64,000 bases of DNA, from positions 62,001-126,000 of the forward strand of contig JAHHIJ010000013.1 of NCBI GenBank assembly GCA_019358985.1. The letters are read 5' to 3'. Under the pieces are notes generated by a model. The model had not been told where the DNA came from. It ran no database searches and worked only from the letters and a program-made list of their open reading frames with translations. Positions 24,823 to 32,520 of the stretch are shown here, one piece after another. Every line of letters begins with the position of its first letter. Positions within the stretch are counted from its first letter, which is position 1. Origin of the DNA: Tolypothrix brevis GSE-NOS-MK-07-07A (lineage in GTDB: Bacteria > Cyanobacteriota > Cyanobacteriia > Cyanobacteriales > Nostocaceae). The position numbers and the translations under genes were made by a program.

Positions 24823-25149
24823 TTATGCTGCTTCTAAAGGAGCCATTGTTAAGCCAGCTCGACGCAACTGCTGATGATACAGTTCCGCTGTTTCTTGTGG
24901 ACCAACCCAAACGATCGCTTGACCTTCATAATGTACCTGGTTAGTCAAATCCCAAGCGCGATCGGGTGTCATCCCTGGTATATACTTTACCAAACACTCA
25001 GCCACATGCTGAAATGTATTAAAATCATCATTCAAAACAATGACTTTAAAGTTGGGATAAAGCTTTTGAGTAATTTGACTAGACCGTTCAGGAGCTACAG
25101 TTGGTGCTGTCGCCATCCCGTAAACAGCTGCTGAAAGTCTGGTAATCAT
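24823..25149 (-). CDS. clpS: ATP-dependent Clp protease adaptor ClpS
   Basis: ClpS delivers N-degron proteins to the ClpA/ClpC-ClpP protease. In the 108-residue product the family core is visible: FKVIVLNDDFNTFQHVAECLVKYIPGMTPDRAWDLTNQVHYEGQAIVWVGPQETAELYHQQLRRAGL. The Asn-Asp-Asp motif contacts the substrate N-terminus, and the helix with HYEG contacts the Clp ATPase. The start is ATG 25149 or ATG 25116; the first ten residues are not conserved in the family. It is followed after 5 bases by the DUF2103 gene. Confidence 0.93.
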   Translation of the reverse strand: MITRLSAAVYGMATAPTVAPERSSQITQKLYPNFKVIVLNDDFNTFQHVAECLVKYIPGMTPDRAWDLTNQVHYEGQAIVWVGPQETAELYHQQLRRAGLTMAPLEAA

Positions 25150-25201
25150 AGAAAATGATTTTACAATAGTACACTACAAATTACTAGTTTAGTTCATAGT
25201 C

Positions 25202-25270
25202 GGGCATTGGGCATTGGGCAATGGGCAATAGAAAGTCAAATCTTTTTTTCATGCCCAATGCCCAATGCCC
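25202..25270. terminator. Long heptamer hairpin, 19-bp perfect stem
   Basis: Left arm 25202-25220 (gggcatt repeats) and right arm 25252-25270 pair perfectly over 19 bp. On the minus strand it begins a few bases beyond the stop codon of the FAD oxidoreductase and lies before clpS, so it may end the former's transcript. It is built from 7-bp units, so it also belongs to the heptamer repeat class. Confidence 0.6.
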
Positions 25271-25277
25271 TAATTAT

Positions 25278-27284
25278 TTACTTCCAATCTTCCCAATTTT
25301 GATTGAAAATCGAGGTATCGGGGAAGGCAGTGGGATTGCCATTTGTCTGTAACAGACGTTTGACGGCTTCGAGTTGCGGTTCTGGTTGGGGTAAATTGTC
25401 TACTAGTTGGTAAGGTGCGATCGCATTTTTCAAAGCAAAGGCAGTAATAGTTCCCGCAGCTGCACCAGCTGACCACTCAAATGAGTGTACCCGATATGCG
25501 GCAGCAGCAATGTGGCTGGTAGCAATACTTTTGCCCCCAACTAGCAAATTGTCGATTTTCTGGGGAATCATCGCTCTCAAGGCAATTTGGAAGGGATAAG
25601 CTTGTCCGGCACCGCGTCTTTCACCTGGACGTTCTTTATTACCAGGTGTTTCGGGTGGACTGTTCACCATACAAGGATGGAAATCTATCGCGTAGTGACC
25701 GATACCCACAGCATCGGGGAAAATTGTTGAACGAGTCCGCCGCATAGCGCTTTGTGCCTGGGTTTGCCCGGAAAGTACGGAAGCAGCTTCTAAACCTGAA
25801 AGTGCTGCTCGTAACCGCCGATACTCTTTATCGCTTAGTGTTTTTGCGTAATACGGATCGCTGTAATCGCGGCGAGAAATATCGATTTCCCAAATTGTAA
25901 AGCCTGCGGGTTGTCCCCAACTAGGGCGCCCGATAATCCTTCTTCCTTCCCGCATGTACGGATATTTCGATAAACCATGCACTGTCCCCATCGGCGAATT
26001 TAGCCCAGAAAGAAAGCGATTATTGGGTTGTGGCTGTTTTATACCATCTCCCAATTGAGAATCTGTCGTCCCGGCTACCAACCAGTAATAATATCCAAAG
26101 GCATTTTCTTCAGCTTTGCGTAAAGCGTCTGTCCGCAATCCACCCATCCAACCTCCTGGCTGCAATTGCCCGCTAGCTTGCAATTGTTGACGGGAATAGA
26201 TTAAATTATCTTGGGCAGTTCCTGGGCGATAATCGTTACCCCAAGTCCAGTTTTGCATGGAGATGTCCCCAGGTGCGGGATTTGTAAACTTGACACCGCC
26301 AAATTGTGCAGCTTCTCCCGGTTGGGGACTCCAGATGCGACGATAGGTGAAAACTAAGGGAAAGCTTGCTAAACGCTTTAATTCGTAACTGTAATATGGT
26401 GAATATTGCTGATAGAATGAAGGCATTGTTTGCGGTTGCGGGTCTTTGGTTGCCTCCATTGCAAAGGTGTAGGTAAAGCCTTGGGTACAATATTGGTCAT
26501 TTGTGGCACTAGAGGAAGACGGTTCTAAGTAAGAGCGATCGTCAATGCCCAAACGGTAAGGAACGTCAGCAAGAGCGATAATTTCTCCGGTTTCGCTGGT
26601 GTCTACAACGTACCAGTTAGGTGCATTGCTACCAGGTTTACTTGTTTTCTTGGGGACGAAACGAATGATGTTTTTAGTAAATTTAGATGTATTTTCGTAA
26701 CGATAAGCGTCTTCGATGCTTTGAGATAGAGTATAAGTGTTGAGCGGTGTAGAAGCAGTTGGTTTGTGTTCGATGGCGATGGCACTATTAATTATTTTGC
26801 GATCGCTACTAAGTTCCAAGTCCTTAATTACGGTGTTGGGAAAGAATTGTAACTTGCCTCTACCGCGTTTTTCCGCATCTTTGAGCAGAGCAGTGAGCAG
26901 ATTGTGTCCATCCTGGGGAAGAAAGCAAGATTCGCTGACCCAGCAGTTACCAGGGTTCAGTTTACCATATTTCTTCTGAATGCGGCTTCGCAATTCTAGA
27001 TAACCGCGAGAATAAAATTGTTTTGCACGTTGGGTTGCACGTTCATCTAACGCAGATGTCCCCTGAGAAGATATTTGTCCTCCCAACCAATCGGTAATTT
27101 CTGTCTGACAAACTGTGCGACCGGCAAGTAAAGCTTCATAAGCTGTCGCAACCCCAGAAAGTCCACCACCGACAACTAAGATGTCACAATTGATAGTTTT
27201 GTCTGGGTTTTTGGGTGGTGTAGCGATCGCATTATAAGGCGTGAGAAAGGTAGATATTAAGGCAAGGCTGATAAAACGTTTCAT
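25278..27284 (-). CDS. Exported FAD-dependent oxidoreductase
   Basis: This 668-residue protein has an N-terminal signal peptide (MKRFISLALISTFLTPYNAIA, cleavage near 21) and then a dinucleotide-binding fold, CDILVVGGGLSGVATAYEALLAG (about 33-55), followed by TDWLGGQISSQG. It belongs to the FAD_oxidored type of flavoproteins. The C-terminal part returns to the FAD fold with MIPQKIDNLLVGGKSIATSHIA (about 580-600) and EWSAGAAAGTITAFAL. Substrate is unknown. Export to the periplasm is inferred from the leader; flavoproteins exported this way may need the cofactor added outside. No operon partner is seen. Confidence 0.82.
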   Translation of the reverse strand: MKRFISLALISTFLTPYNAIATPPKNPDKTINCDILVVGGGLSGVATAYEALLAGRTVCQTEITDWLGGQISSQGTSALDERATQRAKQFYSRGYLELRSRIQKKYGKLNPGNCWVSESCFLPQDGHNLLTALLKDAEKRGRGKLQFFPNTVIKDLELSSDRKIINSAIAIEHKPTASTPLNTYTLSQSIEDAYRYENTSKFTKNIIRFVPKKTSKPGSNAPNWYVVDTSETGEIIALADVPYRLGIDDRSYLEPSSSSATNDQYCTQGFTYTFAMEATKDPQPQTMPSFYQQYSPYYSYELKRLASFPLVFTYRRIWSPQPGEAAQFGGVKFTNPAPGDISMQNWTWGNDYRPGTAQDNLIYSRQQLQASGQLQPGGWMGGLRTDALRKAEENAFGYYYWLVAGTTDSQLGDGIKQPQPNNRFLSGLNSPMGTVHGLSKYPYMREGRRIIGRPSWGQPAGFTIWEIDISRRDYSDPYYAKTLSDKEYRRLRAALSGLEAASVLSGQTQAQSAMRRTRSTIFPDAVGIGHYAIDFHPCMVNSPPETPGNKERPGERRGAGQAYPFQIALRAMIPQKIDNLLVGGKSIATSHIAAAAYRVHSFEWSAGAAAGTITAFALKNAIAPYQLVDNLPQPEPQLEAVKRLLQTNGNPTAFPDTSIFNQNWEDWK

Positions 27285-27489
27285 ACTTTGGTAAATCTGT
27301 TCAACTCCTATGTCACCTTTTAGACCGTAGCACTTGTCAAATGTTCATCTCAACCTTTTTTAAGAAAAAAATTAGTTTGGTGAAGCAAAAAGCAGAAGTC
27401 CCAGACTGATGGCTGCATAAAGCACAAAATTGAAAATCAAAAAAAGGTAAAAGGGTTAGGGATTAGGGAGTAGGGCAAAGGAGAAAAGC

Positions 27490-27885
27490 ATGACGAGTTC
27501 TTATCGTTCAGAAGATGTACAACAAATTCTCCAGCTTGCCATGACGCAAAAAGCGGAAGGTAGAGATTTTTCCCGTCAGGAATTGTTGGAAATGGCGGCA
27601 GATTTGGGGATATCTCAAGAAGCTCTCGCAGAGGCAGAAAAACAGTTAATACAGCAATCGGAAAAACAACGTGCAAAGCAGGTATTAAGTAATATGAGTA
27701 ATAGTCGTCGCCGCAAATTTAAGACACATCTTTTTTTCTATCTCATCATTAACACTTTTTTAGTTGTCATTGATGTTATGACAGATGGTAAGTTAAATTG
27801 GGCTTATTGGTCTATCTTGGGCTGGGGTTTGGGACTAGCTTTTGATGCTTTTGATACTTTTCAAGGTTCAAACGACGAACGATAA
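27490..27885 (+). CDS. 2TM-domain protein
   Basis: The 131-residue protein has an N-terminal soluble helical part (about 1-70, rich in Gln and Glu, with SRQELLEMAADLGISQEALAEAEKQ resembling a small helical DNA- or protein-binding bundle). A 2TM domain (about 75-125) follows, with FKTHLFFYLIINTFLVVIDV and WAYWSILGWGLGLAFDAFDTF. The 2TM domain is common in bacteria, sometimes fused to histidine kinases, with no known activity. The gene stands alone on the plus strand. A heptamer-like purine tract precedes its start and a MITE-like element lies beyond its stop. Confidence 0.8.
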   Translation: MTSSYRSEDVQQILQLAMTQKAEGRDFSRQELLEMAADLGISQEALAEAEKQLIQQSEKQRAKQVLSNMSNSRRRKFKTHLFFYLIINTFLVVIDVMTDGKLNWAYWSILGWGLGLAFDAFDTFQGSNDER

Positions 27886-27896
27886 AATAAGTAATA

Positions 27897-27999
27897 CCGT
27901 TTGTCCGTTTAATTAACAGCAATAAAAACCTACCTATCGTCGTAGAGACGTTCCGCCGGAACGTCTTTACAATTGTAAGTAATAAACCTGTCATGATAT
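27897..27999 (-). mobile_element. MITE-like element with an ACGTTCC/GGAACGT core
   Basis: The order tccgtttaattaacagcaat, aaaaacctacc, cgtcgtagagacgttcc/ggaacgtcttta, caattgtaagtaataaacc, tgtcatgatat equals the reverse complement of the element at 40390-40608, with a single core unit instead of four. Partial copies lie near 42440 and possibly 42646. It fills the first part of the 343-base gap 27886-28228. Confidence 0.7.
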
Positions 28000-28036
28000 A
28001 AGTGGGCGAAATTAAATGTAAAATGCTTTCCTGATT

Positions 28037-28060
28037 CGTAGTGAGCGGTTTACCGCTCGT
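28037..28060. repeat. Short palindromic repeat gagcggtttaccgctc
   Basis: The core gagcggtttaccgctc is an inverted repeat with flank cgtagt. Related sequences occur near 1385 (ggggtttaccgctt) and at 62839-62860 on the other strand (agcgataaaccgctcactacg). The preceding bases (aaattaaatgtaaaat) also match those before the copy near 1360. Confidence 0.6.
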
Positions 28061-28123
28061 CTAGTCGTGATTTTAACGCTTAGGCAAAATAATGGCGATT
28101 AATGTTTACCCGGATATATAACT

Positions 28124-28160
28124 AAATACTCCACTGGCATTAAGCAAGTGGAGTATTTTT
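28124..28160 (+). terminator. Rho-independent terminator, 12-bp stem
   Basis: A perfect stem aaatactccact/agtggagtattt (28124-28135 and 28147-28158), with two further pairs inside and a 5-base loop, is followed by T-rich sequence on the plus strand. It sits between convergent genes (2TM protein and GlsB-like protein) and may work in both directions. Confidence 0.75.
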
Positions 28161-28228
28161 ATATATTTGAAATAGTCATGAGTTAGTTGCTAATAAATTG
28201 GCTCTAAGCACAATTTTTATTTGCTCAA

Positions 28229-28501
28229 CTAGGCACTGGTACGTCCAGAAATTAATCCCCAAAGGAAAATAGCAATCATGGCACCAATAACAGCAACAAT
28301 TAGACCAGGAATACTGAGACTAGCTGCAACAAGTTGTAGTTTTCCTGTCTCTACGATGGTAACTATGGTTCCCCCAACAAAAGCGCCGATTATACCTAAA
28401 ATCATTGTTGTGAGGATGCCACCGCCTTGACGACCGGGGTAAATAGCTTTAGCGATCGCTCCAGCTACAAGACCGAGAATAATCCAAGCAATAATGTTCA
28501 T
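28229..28501 (-). CDS. GlsB/YeaQ/YmgE family membrane protein
   Basis: The 90-residue protein has three hydrophobic helices and the family pattern IIAWIILGLVAGAIAKAIYPGRQGGGILTTMILGIIGAFVGGTI, with the Gly-rich turn after the first helix. A third helix near 65-85 ends GLISGR. Members are small stress-related inner-membrane proteins (transglycosylase-associated in older naming) with no known enzyme activity. The gene is single. It is followed by the strong hairpin terminator near 28140 and preceded by an AT-rich region with nothing else visible. Confidence 0.9.
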   Translation of the reverse strand: MNIIAWIILGLVAGAIAKAIYPGRQGGGILTTMILGIIGAFVGGTIVTIVETGKLQLVAASLSIPGLIVAVIGAMIAIFLWGLISGRTSA

Positions 28502-28690
28502 TTTCTAGTCCATCAACAATCTTGCTATTACTTTATCAATTAGTTATGAAGTTATTCTTGTATCGTAATAGATAAATAATAAATGTTAATAAAACTAAAG
28601 TATTTTTATCTGTTGTAGATACTCAGATGGTATATTATCCACTAACCAAACATTATTGTTAAAACAGCAAAACTCGTAGTTTATAATCCC

Positions 28691-29893
28691 TTAAACAAAT
28701 TTTTGCTCAAACTTATACATCAAATCTATCCTCCCTTTACGTAACATTGCGGGATCTAACCTTTCAGTTGTGTTGCAAGTCATCAAAATGACCAAACGCT
28801 GTTGCATTTGAATACCAGACTCATCAATTACACTTTGGTATAATGTGCCATCCAGCAAGCTGAGAATGTGTTCCGTTTTATTATTGTATTGCGCTACTTC
28901 GCTAGCACGGTCTTGTGCTAAATTATCAGCTTCGTTGATAATAATACAAATTCTTTCTAAGTATGTGGGTGGGACAAAGTTAGCGATCGCATCGTGATCT
29001 AAAATGAAAATCACATATCCTAAAGGCACAAGAATTTCTTTGGCTACAGCTTGCGTCCATACGGTTTTACCTGTACCCGGTTCACCATGTACTAAAACTG
29101 CTAGCTGCTTTTGATTGAGAACCGCTTGCTGTACTGAATCTGTAAAACTTTGGATATCGGAAGGAAAAGTCCGAATGGGAAATTGACTGTGAACCTTACC
29201 CACACGACTTTGATATCCACTCAACATCATTGCTAAGTCGAAAGTTGATTTGTTAATTAATGGCGTTAAATTTCTTGCCATTAAAGTATATTGTCGTCTT
29301 CCGCGATCGTAAGGGTCAATTTGCAACCAAACATCGTGCTTAGACCAGTAAGCATAAACTGTATTTATCACATCTAAGCGTTCCCAATTAACAAATCGTT
29401 CCACCGGAAAATAAAAATCTCTTTCTAAATAATATTGGGTAATAATATCTGGACGACCTAATAATTCTAAAACTCTTAATACAGTAATTTCTTGAAGTCT
29501 ATTCAGAACGTAATCAATGGGGATACTGTTGCGGCTAACAAATTGAACGATGGGCGTTTCTGTACTTAAAACATCTTTATAGCGATGGTCTGGTGAGTTA
29601 GGTTCAGGTGTGATGTAATTCCAAAGTTTTTCTATTTCGTAGCGCGTATTATCAGAAACAACATTTAATATATTAGCCCACCAAGCATAATTAGTCCGTC
29701 CCAAATTATCAGCAATATTACTTGCTAAATTCAAACTTTTTTGAGTTAATTCCCCTGCATCAGTATACAATAAATGCCACATAAATCCCCAGTCAAACTC
29801 TCGGTTAAACGGTCGCCAACCGCTAGCCAATAAGCTTTGACGATTGTTATTTGTTGGAGCGCCTTCATTTTGTCTAAAATAATCAAAATCCAT
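28691..29893 (-). CDS. AAA family ATPase with a variant Walker B motif
   Basis: In this 400-residue protein the N-terminal 240 residues match no family I know. The AAA module follows: Walker A GEPGTGKT (270-277), Walker B region ICIIINEADN (315-324), sensor 1 MTCNTTERLD (371-380) and the arginine-finger segment LRKGRID (384-390). The Walker B aspartate is Asn320 while the catalytic Glu321 is kept, which may lower but not abolish ATP use. The protein ends soon after the AAA core and lacks a clear lid. A remodelling ATPase with a specific N-terminal substrate domain is inferred. It neighbours the IS607 element but is not part of it. Confidence 0.8.
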   Translation of the reverse strand: MDFDYFRQNEGAPTNNNRQSLLASGWRPFNREFDWGFMWHLLYTDAGELTQKSLNLASNIADNLGRTNYAWWANILNVVSDNTRYEIEKLWNYITPEPNSPDHRYKDVLSTETPIVQFVSRNSIPIDYVLNRLQEITVLRVLELLGRPDIITQYYLERDFYFPVERFVNWERLDVINTVYAYWSKHDVWLQIDPYDRGRRQYTLMARNLTPLINKSTFDLAMMLSGYQSRVGKVHSQFPIRTFPSDIQSFTDSVQQAVLNQKQLAVLVHGEPGTGKTVWTQAVAKEILVPLGYVIFILDHDAIANFVPPTYLERICIIINEADNLAQDRASEVAQYNNKTEHILSLLDGTLYQSVIDESGIQMQQRLVILMTCNTTERLDPAMLRKGRIDLMYKFEQKFV

Positions 29894-29985
29894 ATTTTAA
29901 TTTGTGTGGCGGTGGTTAAGTTGTTCTGTTGTAATCTAGGAGATGGGAAAAAACTTTTCTTGTAATATAACTTACATCTTGCACT

Positions 29986-30058
29986 ATGAACGCCGACAGG
30001 TTAAAACCTCCGCACACTCCCATGACTTACTGTCGCAAAACCTGCCCACAGCATTCAT
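29986..30058 (-). ncRNA. Candidate guide-RNA (omega RNA) scaffold / right-end structure of the IS607 element
   Basis: Downstream of tnpB on the minus strand two nested stems are visible: an outer one, atgaatgc (30058-30051) with gcgttcat (29993-29986), and an inner one, caggtt (30044-30039) with aacctg (30002-29997). TnpB nucleases use an RNA made from the 3' end of their gene and the element's right end. The position about 120-190 bases beyond the stop fits that, but the element boundary is not proven. Confidence 0.4.
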
Positions 30059-30178
30059 GGAGGAGCCTGGGAAATTTACTTGTATCTGCGGATCACCTTA
30101 GCGAAGCATCTCGGAGTATCGCGCTTTCTGGCTTTTATCTAACGATTTATAAATGTATTATAGTTCCTAATTCAATAG

Positions 30179-31534
30179 TCAAATATAAGCAGACCCACTT
30201 ATATCTTTCAAATTAGGCGTTTTAAACGGCAATACTTTACTTACCTCGCGGACACGAGTGATATTCAAGTTGATCCGTCTGGGATGTGCTACCACACAAC
30301 CACTATTCCGTTCTACAATCGTCTTGAGTTGCCCGAAAGAGTTAGGAAGTACTTTTCTGCCGATGTTGAATCCGCCATTCACATCTGCATGAATCACCGC
30401 TCCATTAAGAGAACGGTATTTTTTCGTTTGATAACGCTTGCCAGAGAAACTAACTTTACTGGATTTCCCTGGTGTCCAAGTTGGGATCTCATCCCAATCT
30501 AGAAAGGAAGCCTTACTCGTGTAAGACTCTTCCCCCACCGTTACGGTTATCCCTATCTTCTCTAATTTATACGTCAACATTGAGATGAATTTAGCATGGG
30601 GAATTTGTACAAAGGATTGGTTATTCTTTTTCCCCAAACTAGACTCAGTTTTCCACTGAGGGTTTTTACCAATTGCAACTGACGTTACGCCAAGTTTAAT
30701 GAACTCTTGGGCAATTGCCGCAGTCGCTTGATGCAAAAATGTATGAACAAAGTTATTTCGATTCCTGATGATATTTTGAATCTTGTGGGAAGTTCCAAAG
30801 CCAATCTGTGAACGAAGCCTCGCCACCTCTTTGTTCATCCATTGATTCTCGGACTTTAACGGTTTCCCATTAATTGCAATCGGTTGAATCGTTGGATTTG
30901 AAAAAACAATCGTAGCTAAGTTGTCAATCCCAATATCTATGGCTGCTGCTAACCCAATATCGTTAATGTGTGCAGTTAGGCTACACAAACCGCAAGCAGG
31001 CTTGCTGCCCTGATCGTAAACCACCTCAATTACATAGCATCCAGTCTTAGGCACTATCCGAACTTCAACCAGTGACTCAAGCTTTAGTCCGGGTTTGACA
31101 GGTAACTCAATGGGTGATTTGGATGGTAGGATAACACCATTTCTAAAGGCTTTTGCCCCAATAGCTTGAATATTGAACTTAATCAAATTACGTCCGTCTT
31201 GATCTAAGTACCCTGGAGTTTTCGGCTTACCTGTGAATTTGGAAGGATCAAGTTTCCATGCTGCCAATGCCTTAAAATATGATTGCCACGAGTCACTAAT
31301 TTGTTTTAGAACGAGTTGACTGACTTTCGCGGGAAGCTGCTTGTAATGAATATCTGAATTAAACATCTTATCTAATTCAGCCTGACTCAATACACCGTAT
31401 CCGTAAATAAAGCTCTGGCGATTCGTGTACTGTGCAGTGTTAAAAAGGTTTTTAGATGCAAAACACACCTCCTCGCAGTAATCCCACCACTGATGTCCTG
31501 GTTTAATTTGATGTTGCTCAACTTGATATGTCAT
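30179..31534 (-). CDS. tnpB: TnpB, RNA-guided nuclease of an IS607-family element
   Basis: This 451-residue protein is intact. RuvC-I is AAIDIGIDNLATIVFSN with Asp200, and RuvC-III is HADVNGGFNIGRKV with Asp384. At the usual RuvC-II site the sequence reads VTSVAIGKNPQWK, with Gly where most TnpB proteins have Glu. A Glu pair in VGEESYTSKASFLD (335-336) could serve instead. The zinc-ribbon cysteines found between RuvC-II and III in many relatives are missing (TSKAS where others read TSKCS). The N-terminal region (about 1-180) is the usual wedge/REC type. TnpB cuts DNA next to a short motif guided by RNA from the element end. It lies 44 bases after the broken tnpA. Confidence 0.9.
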   Translation of the reverse strand: MTYQVEQHQIKPGHQWWDYCEEVCFASKNLFNTAQYTNRQSFIYGYGVLSQAELDKMFNSDIHYKQLPAKVSQLVLKQISDSWQSYFKALAAWKLDPSKFTGKPKTPGYLDQDGRNLIKFNIQAIGAKAFRNGVILPSKSPIELPVKPGLKLESLVEVRIVPKTGCYVIEVVYDQGSKPACGLCSLTAHINDIGLAAAIDIGIDNLATIVFSNPTIQPIAINGKPLKSENQWMNKEVARLRSQIGFGTSHKIQNIIRNRNNFVHTFLHQATAAIAQEFIKLGVTSVAIGKNPQWKTESSLGKKNNQSFVQIPHAKFISMLTYKLEKIGITVTVGEESYTSKASFLDWDEIPTWTPGKSSKVSFSGKRYQTKKYRSLNGAVIHADVNGGFNIGRKVLPNSFGQLKTIVERNSGCVVAHPRRINLNITRVREVSKVLPFKTPNLKDISGSAYI

Positions 31535-31578
31535 TCCTTCAGCATACCACGATTGTATATACTTGACTATTCTTTTAA

Positions 31579-32167
31579 TTATTCTTCATCAGTAGCTTGC
31601 AAGGTAGCGATGATTTTTTCCGTCTTACGTTTTCCGCGTCGTTGTCCGTAAAGACGGGCTGCAAAACTTGTAATTATCCCTACTAAGTCAGTCATCAAGT
31701 CGTCGCGTTTATCGTCAACTGCATTAACAATATCTAAAGTCACGCCACATCGAGACAGCAAAACATCAAGGTAATTACTTCCAAAGGGAGCAAAGTCGAT
31801 CACGATGCTCAACAATCAGTATTTCGTAGTCATCCTTTTTTAAAAGCGCTTCTAATTTTTTTCGATTGTCGTTTAGTCCGCTCCCAGTCTCCTTCACGAC
31901 GTGTTGGACTTTATAACCCCTGGCTATGGCGTAGGCAGTTAAACGCTGTGCTTGACGCTCTAGGTTCTCTTTGTTTTCAGCACTACTAACACGAGCAGAA
32001 ATCGCAGCATTGCCTCTGATTGCCATATTAGAGTCTTGGACGTAATCGACTATCACGGTTCCAGACGGCAGCTTTTTAGTGGGATAAGGTATTTTCCCTG
32101 ACTTAAAATGTCGCCACGCTGTTTGATAGGAAATTCCAAGATGTTGAGCATAGTCTGAGAGTTTCAT
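31579..32167 (-). pseudogene. tnpA: IS607-type serine transposase tnpA, broken by a +1 frameshift
   Basis: The first frame (32167-31775) encodes a MerR-like helix-turn-helix (DYAQHLGISYQTAWRHFKSG) and the serine recombinase start ISARVSSAENKENLERQ, with the catalytic Ser, up to IVEHRDRLCS. The second frame (to 31579) continues FGSNYLDVLLSRCGVTLDIV to TSFAARLYGQRRGKRKTEKI. The two halves join if one of three C bases (G on the plus strand, 31786-31788) is removed. One inserted base is therefore the likely lesion, unless it is a sequencing error or programmed frameshift. IS607 transposases insert with little target choice and no inverted repeats. Confidence 0.88.
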
Positions 32168-32365
32168 ACAGATTTCGACAAAATGACCATATCTGTATAT
32201 ATTAGACTATACTTTATTTAATTATTTCTAATACTTTTGTTTATCGGCATATTTATGCTACAACTGTACTACAAAAGTGTCAAGGGGTGAATGGTAATTT
32301 TTACAAGGTGGTATCTGATATCTTGCATCGTAGTATTTTTCACCACCTTTTTATGAAAAAAGCGA

Positions 32366-32450
32366 AGGTTTAAAACCTCGCCCGCAAGTGGGGCGAAAAA
32401 ATCCTTCTATGACTCTTGTTGGTTGAAACCCCACCCCTTGTGGGTGGCTT
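32366..32450. other. Pair of GC-rich hairpins beyond the REC-kinase gene
   Basis: Three inverted repeats follow each other: aggttt/aaacct (32366-32378), tcgccc/gggcga (32378-32396) and ccaccc/gggtgg (32431-32447). On the minus strand they lie 75-150 bases past the stop of the REC-kinase gene and may end that operon. They could equally be an old mobile-element end. The rest of the 353-base gap 32168-32520 shows nothing definite. Confidence 0.4.
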
Positions 32451-32520
32451 TATTTAATTGCGAATTGCGAATTGGTTTCATCCCTCTTCTGGTTTATTCG
32501 ATTAGTAATTTTAGATATAG

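Noticed and set aside
27897-27999. Simple rho-independent terminator after the 2TM gene
   Set aside because: The strong hairpin is part of a longer dispersed element shared with 40390-40608; a better terminator is at 28124-28160.
29986-30216. Plus-strand 76-codon frame beside tnpB
   Set aside because: It overlaps the tnpB end and the candidate RNA structure, with no protein-like composition.
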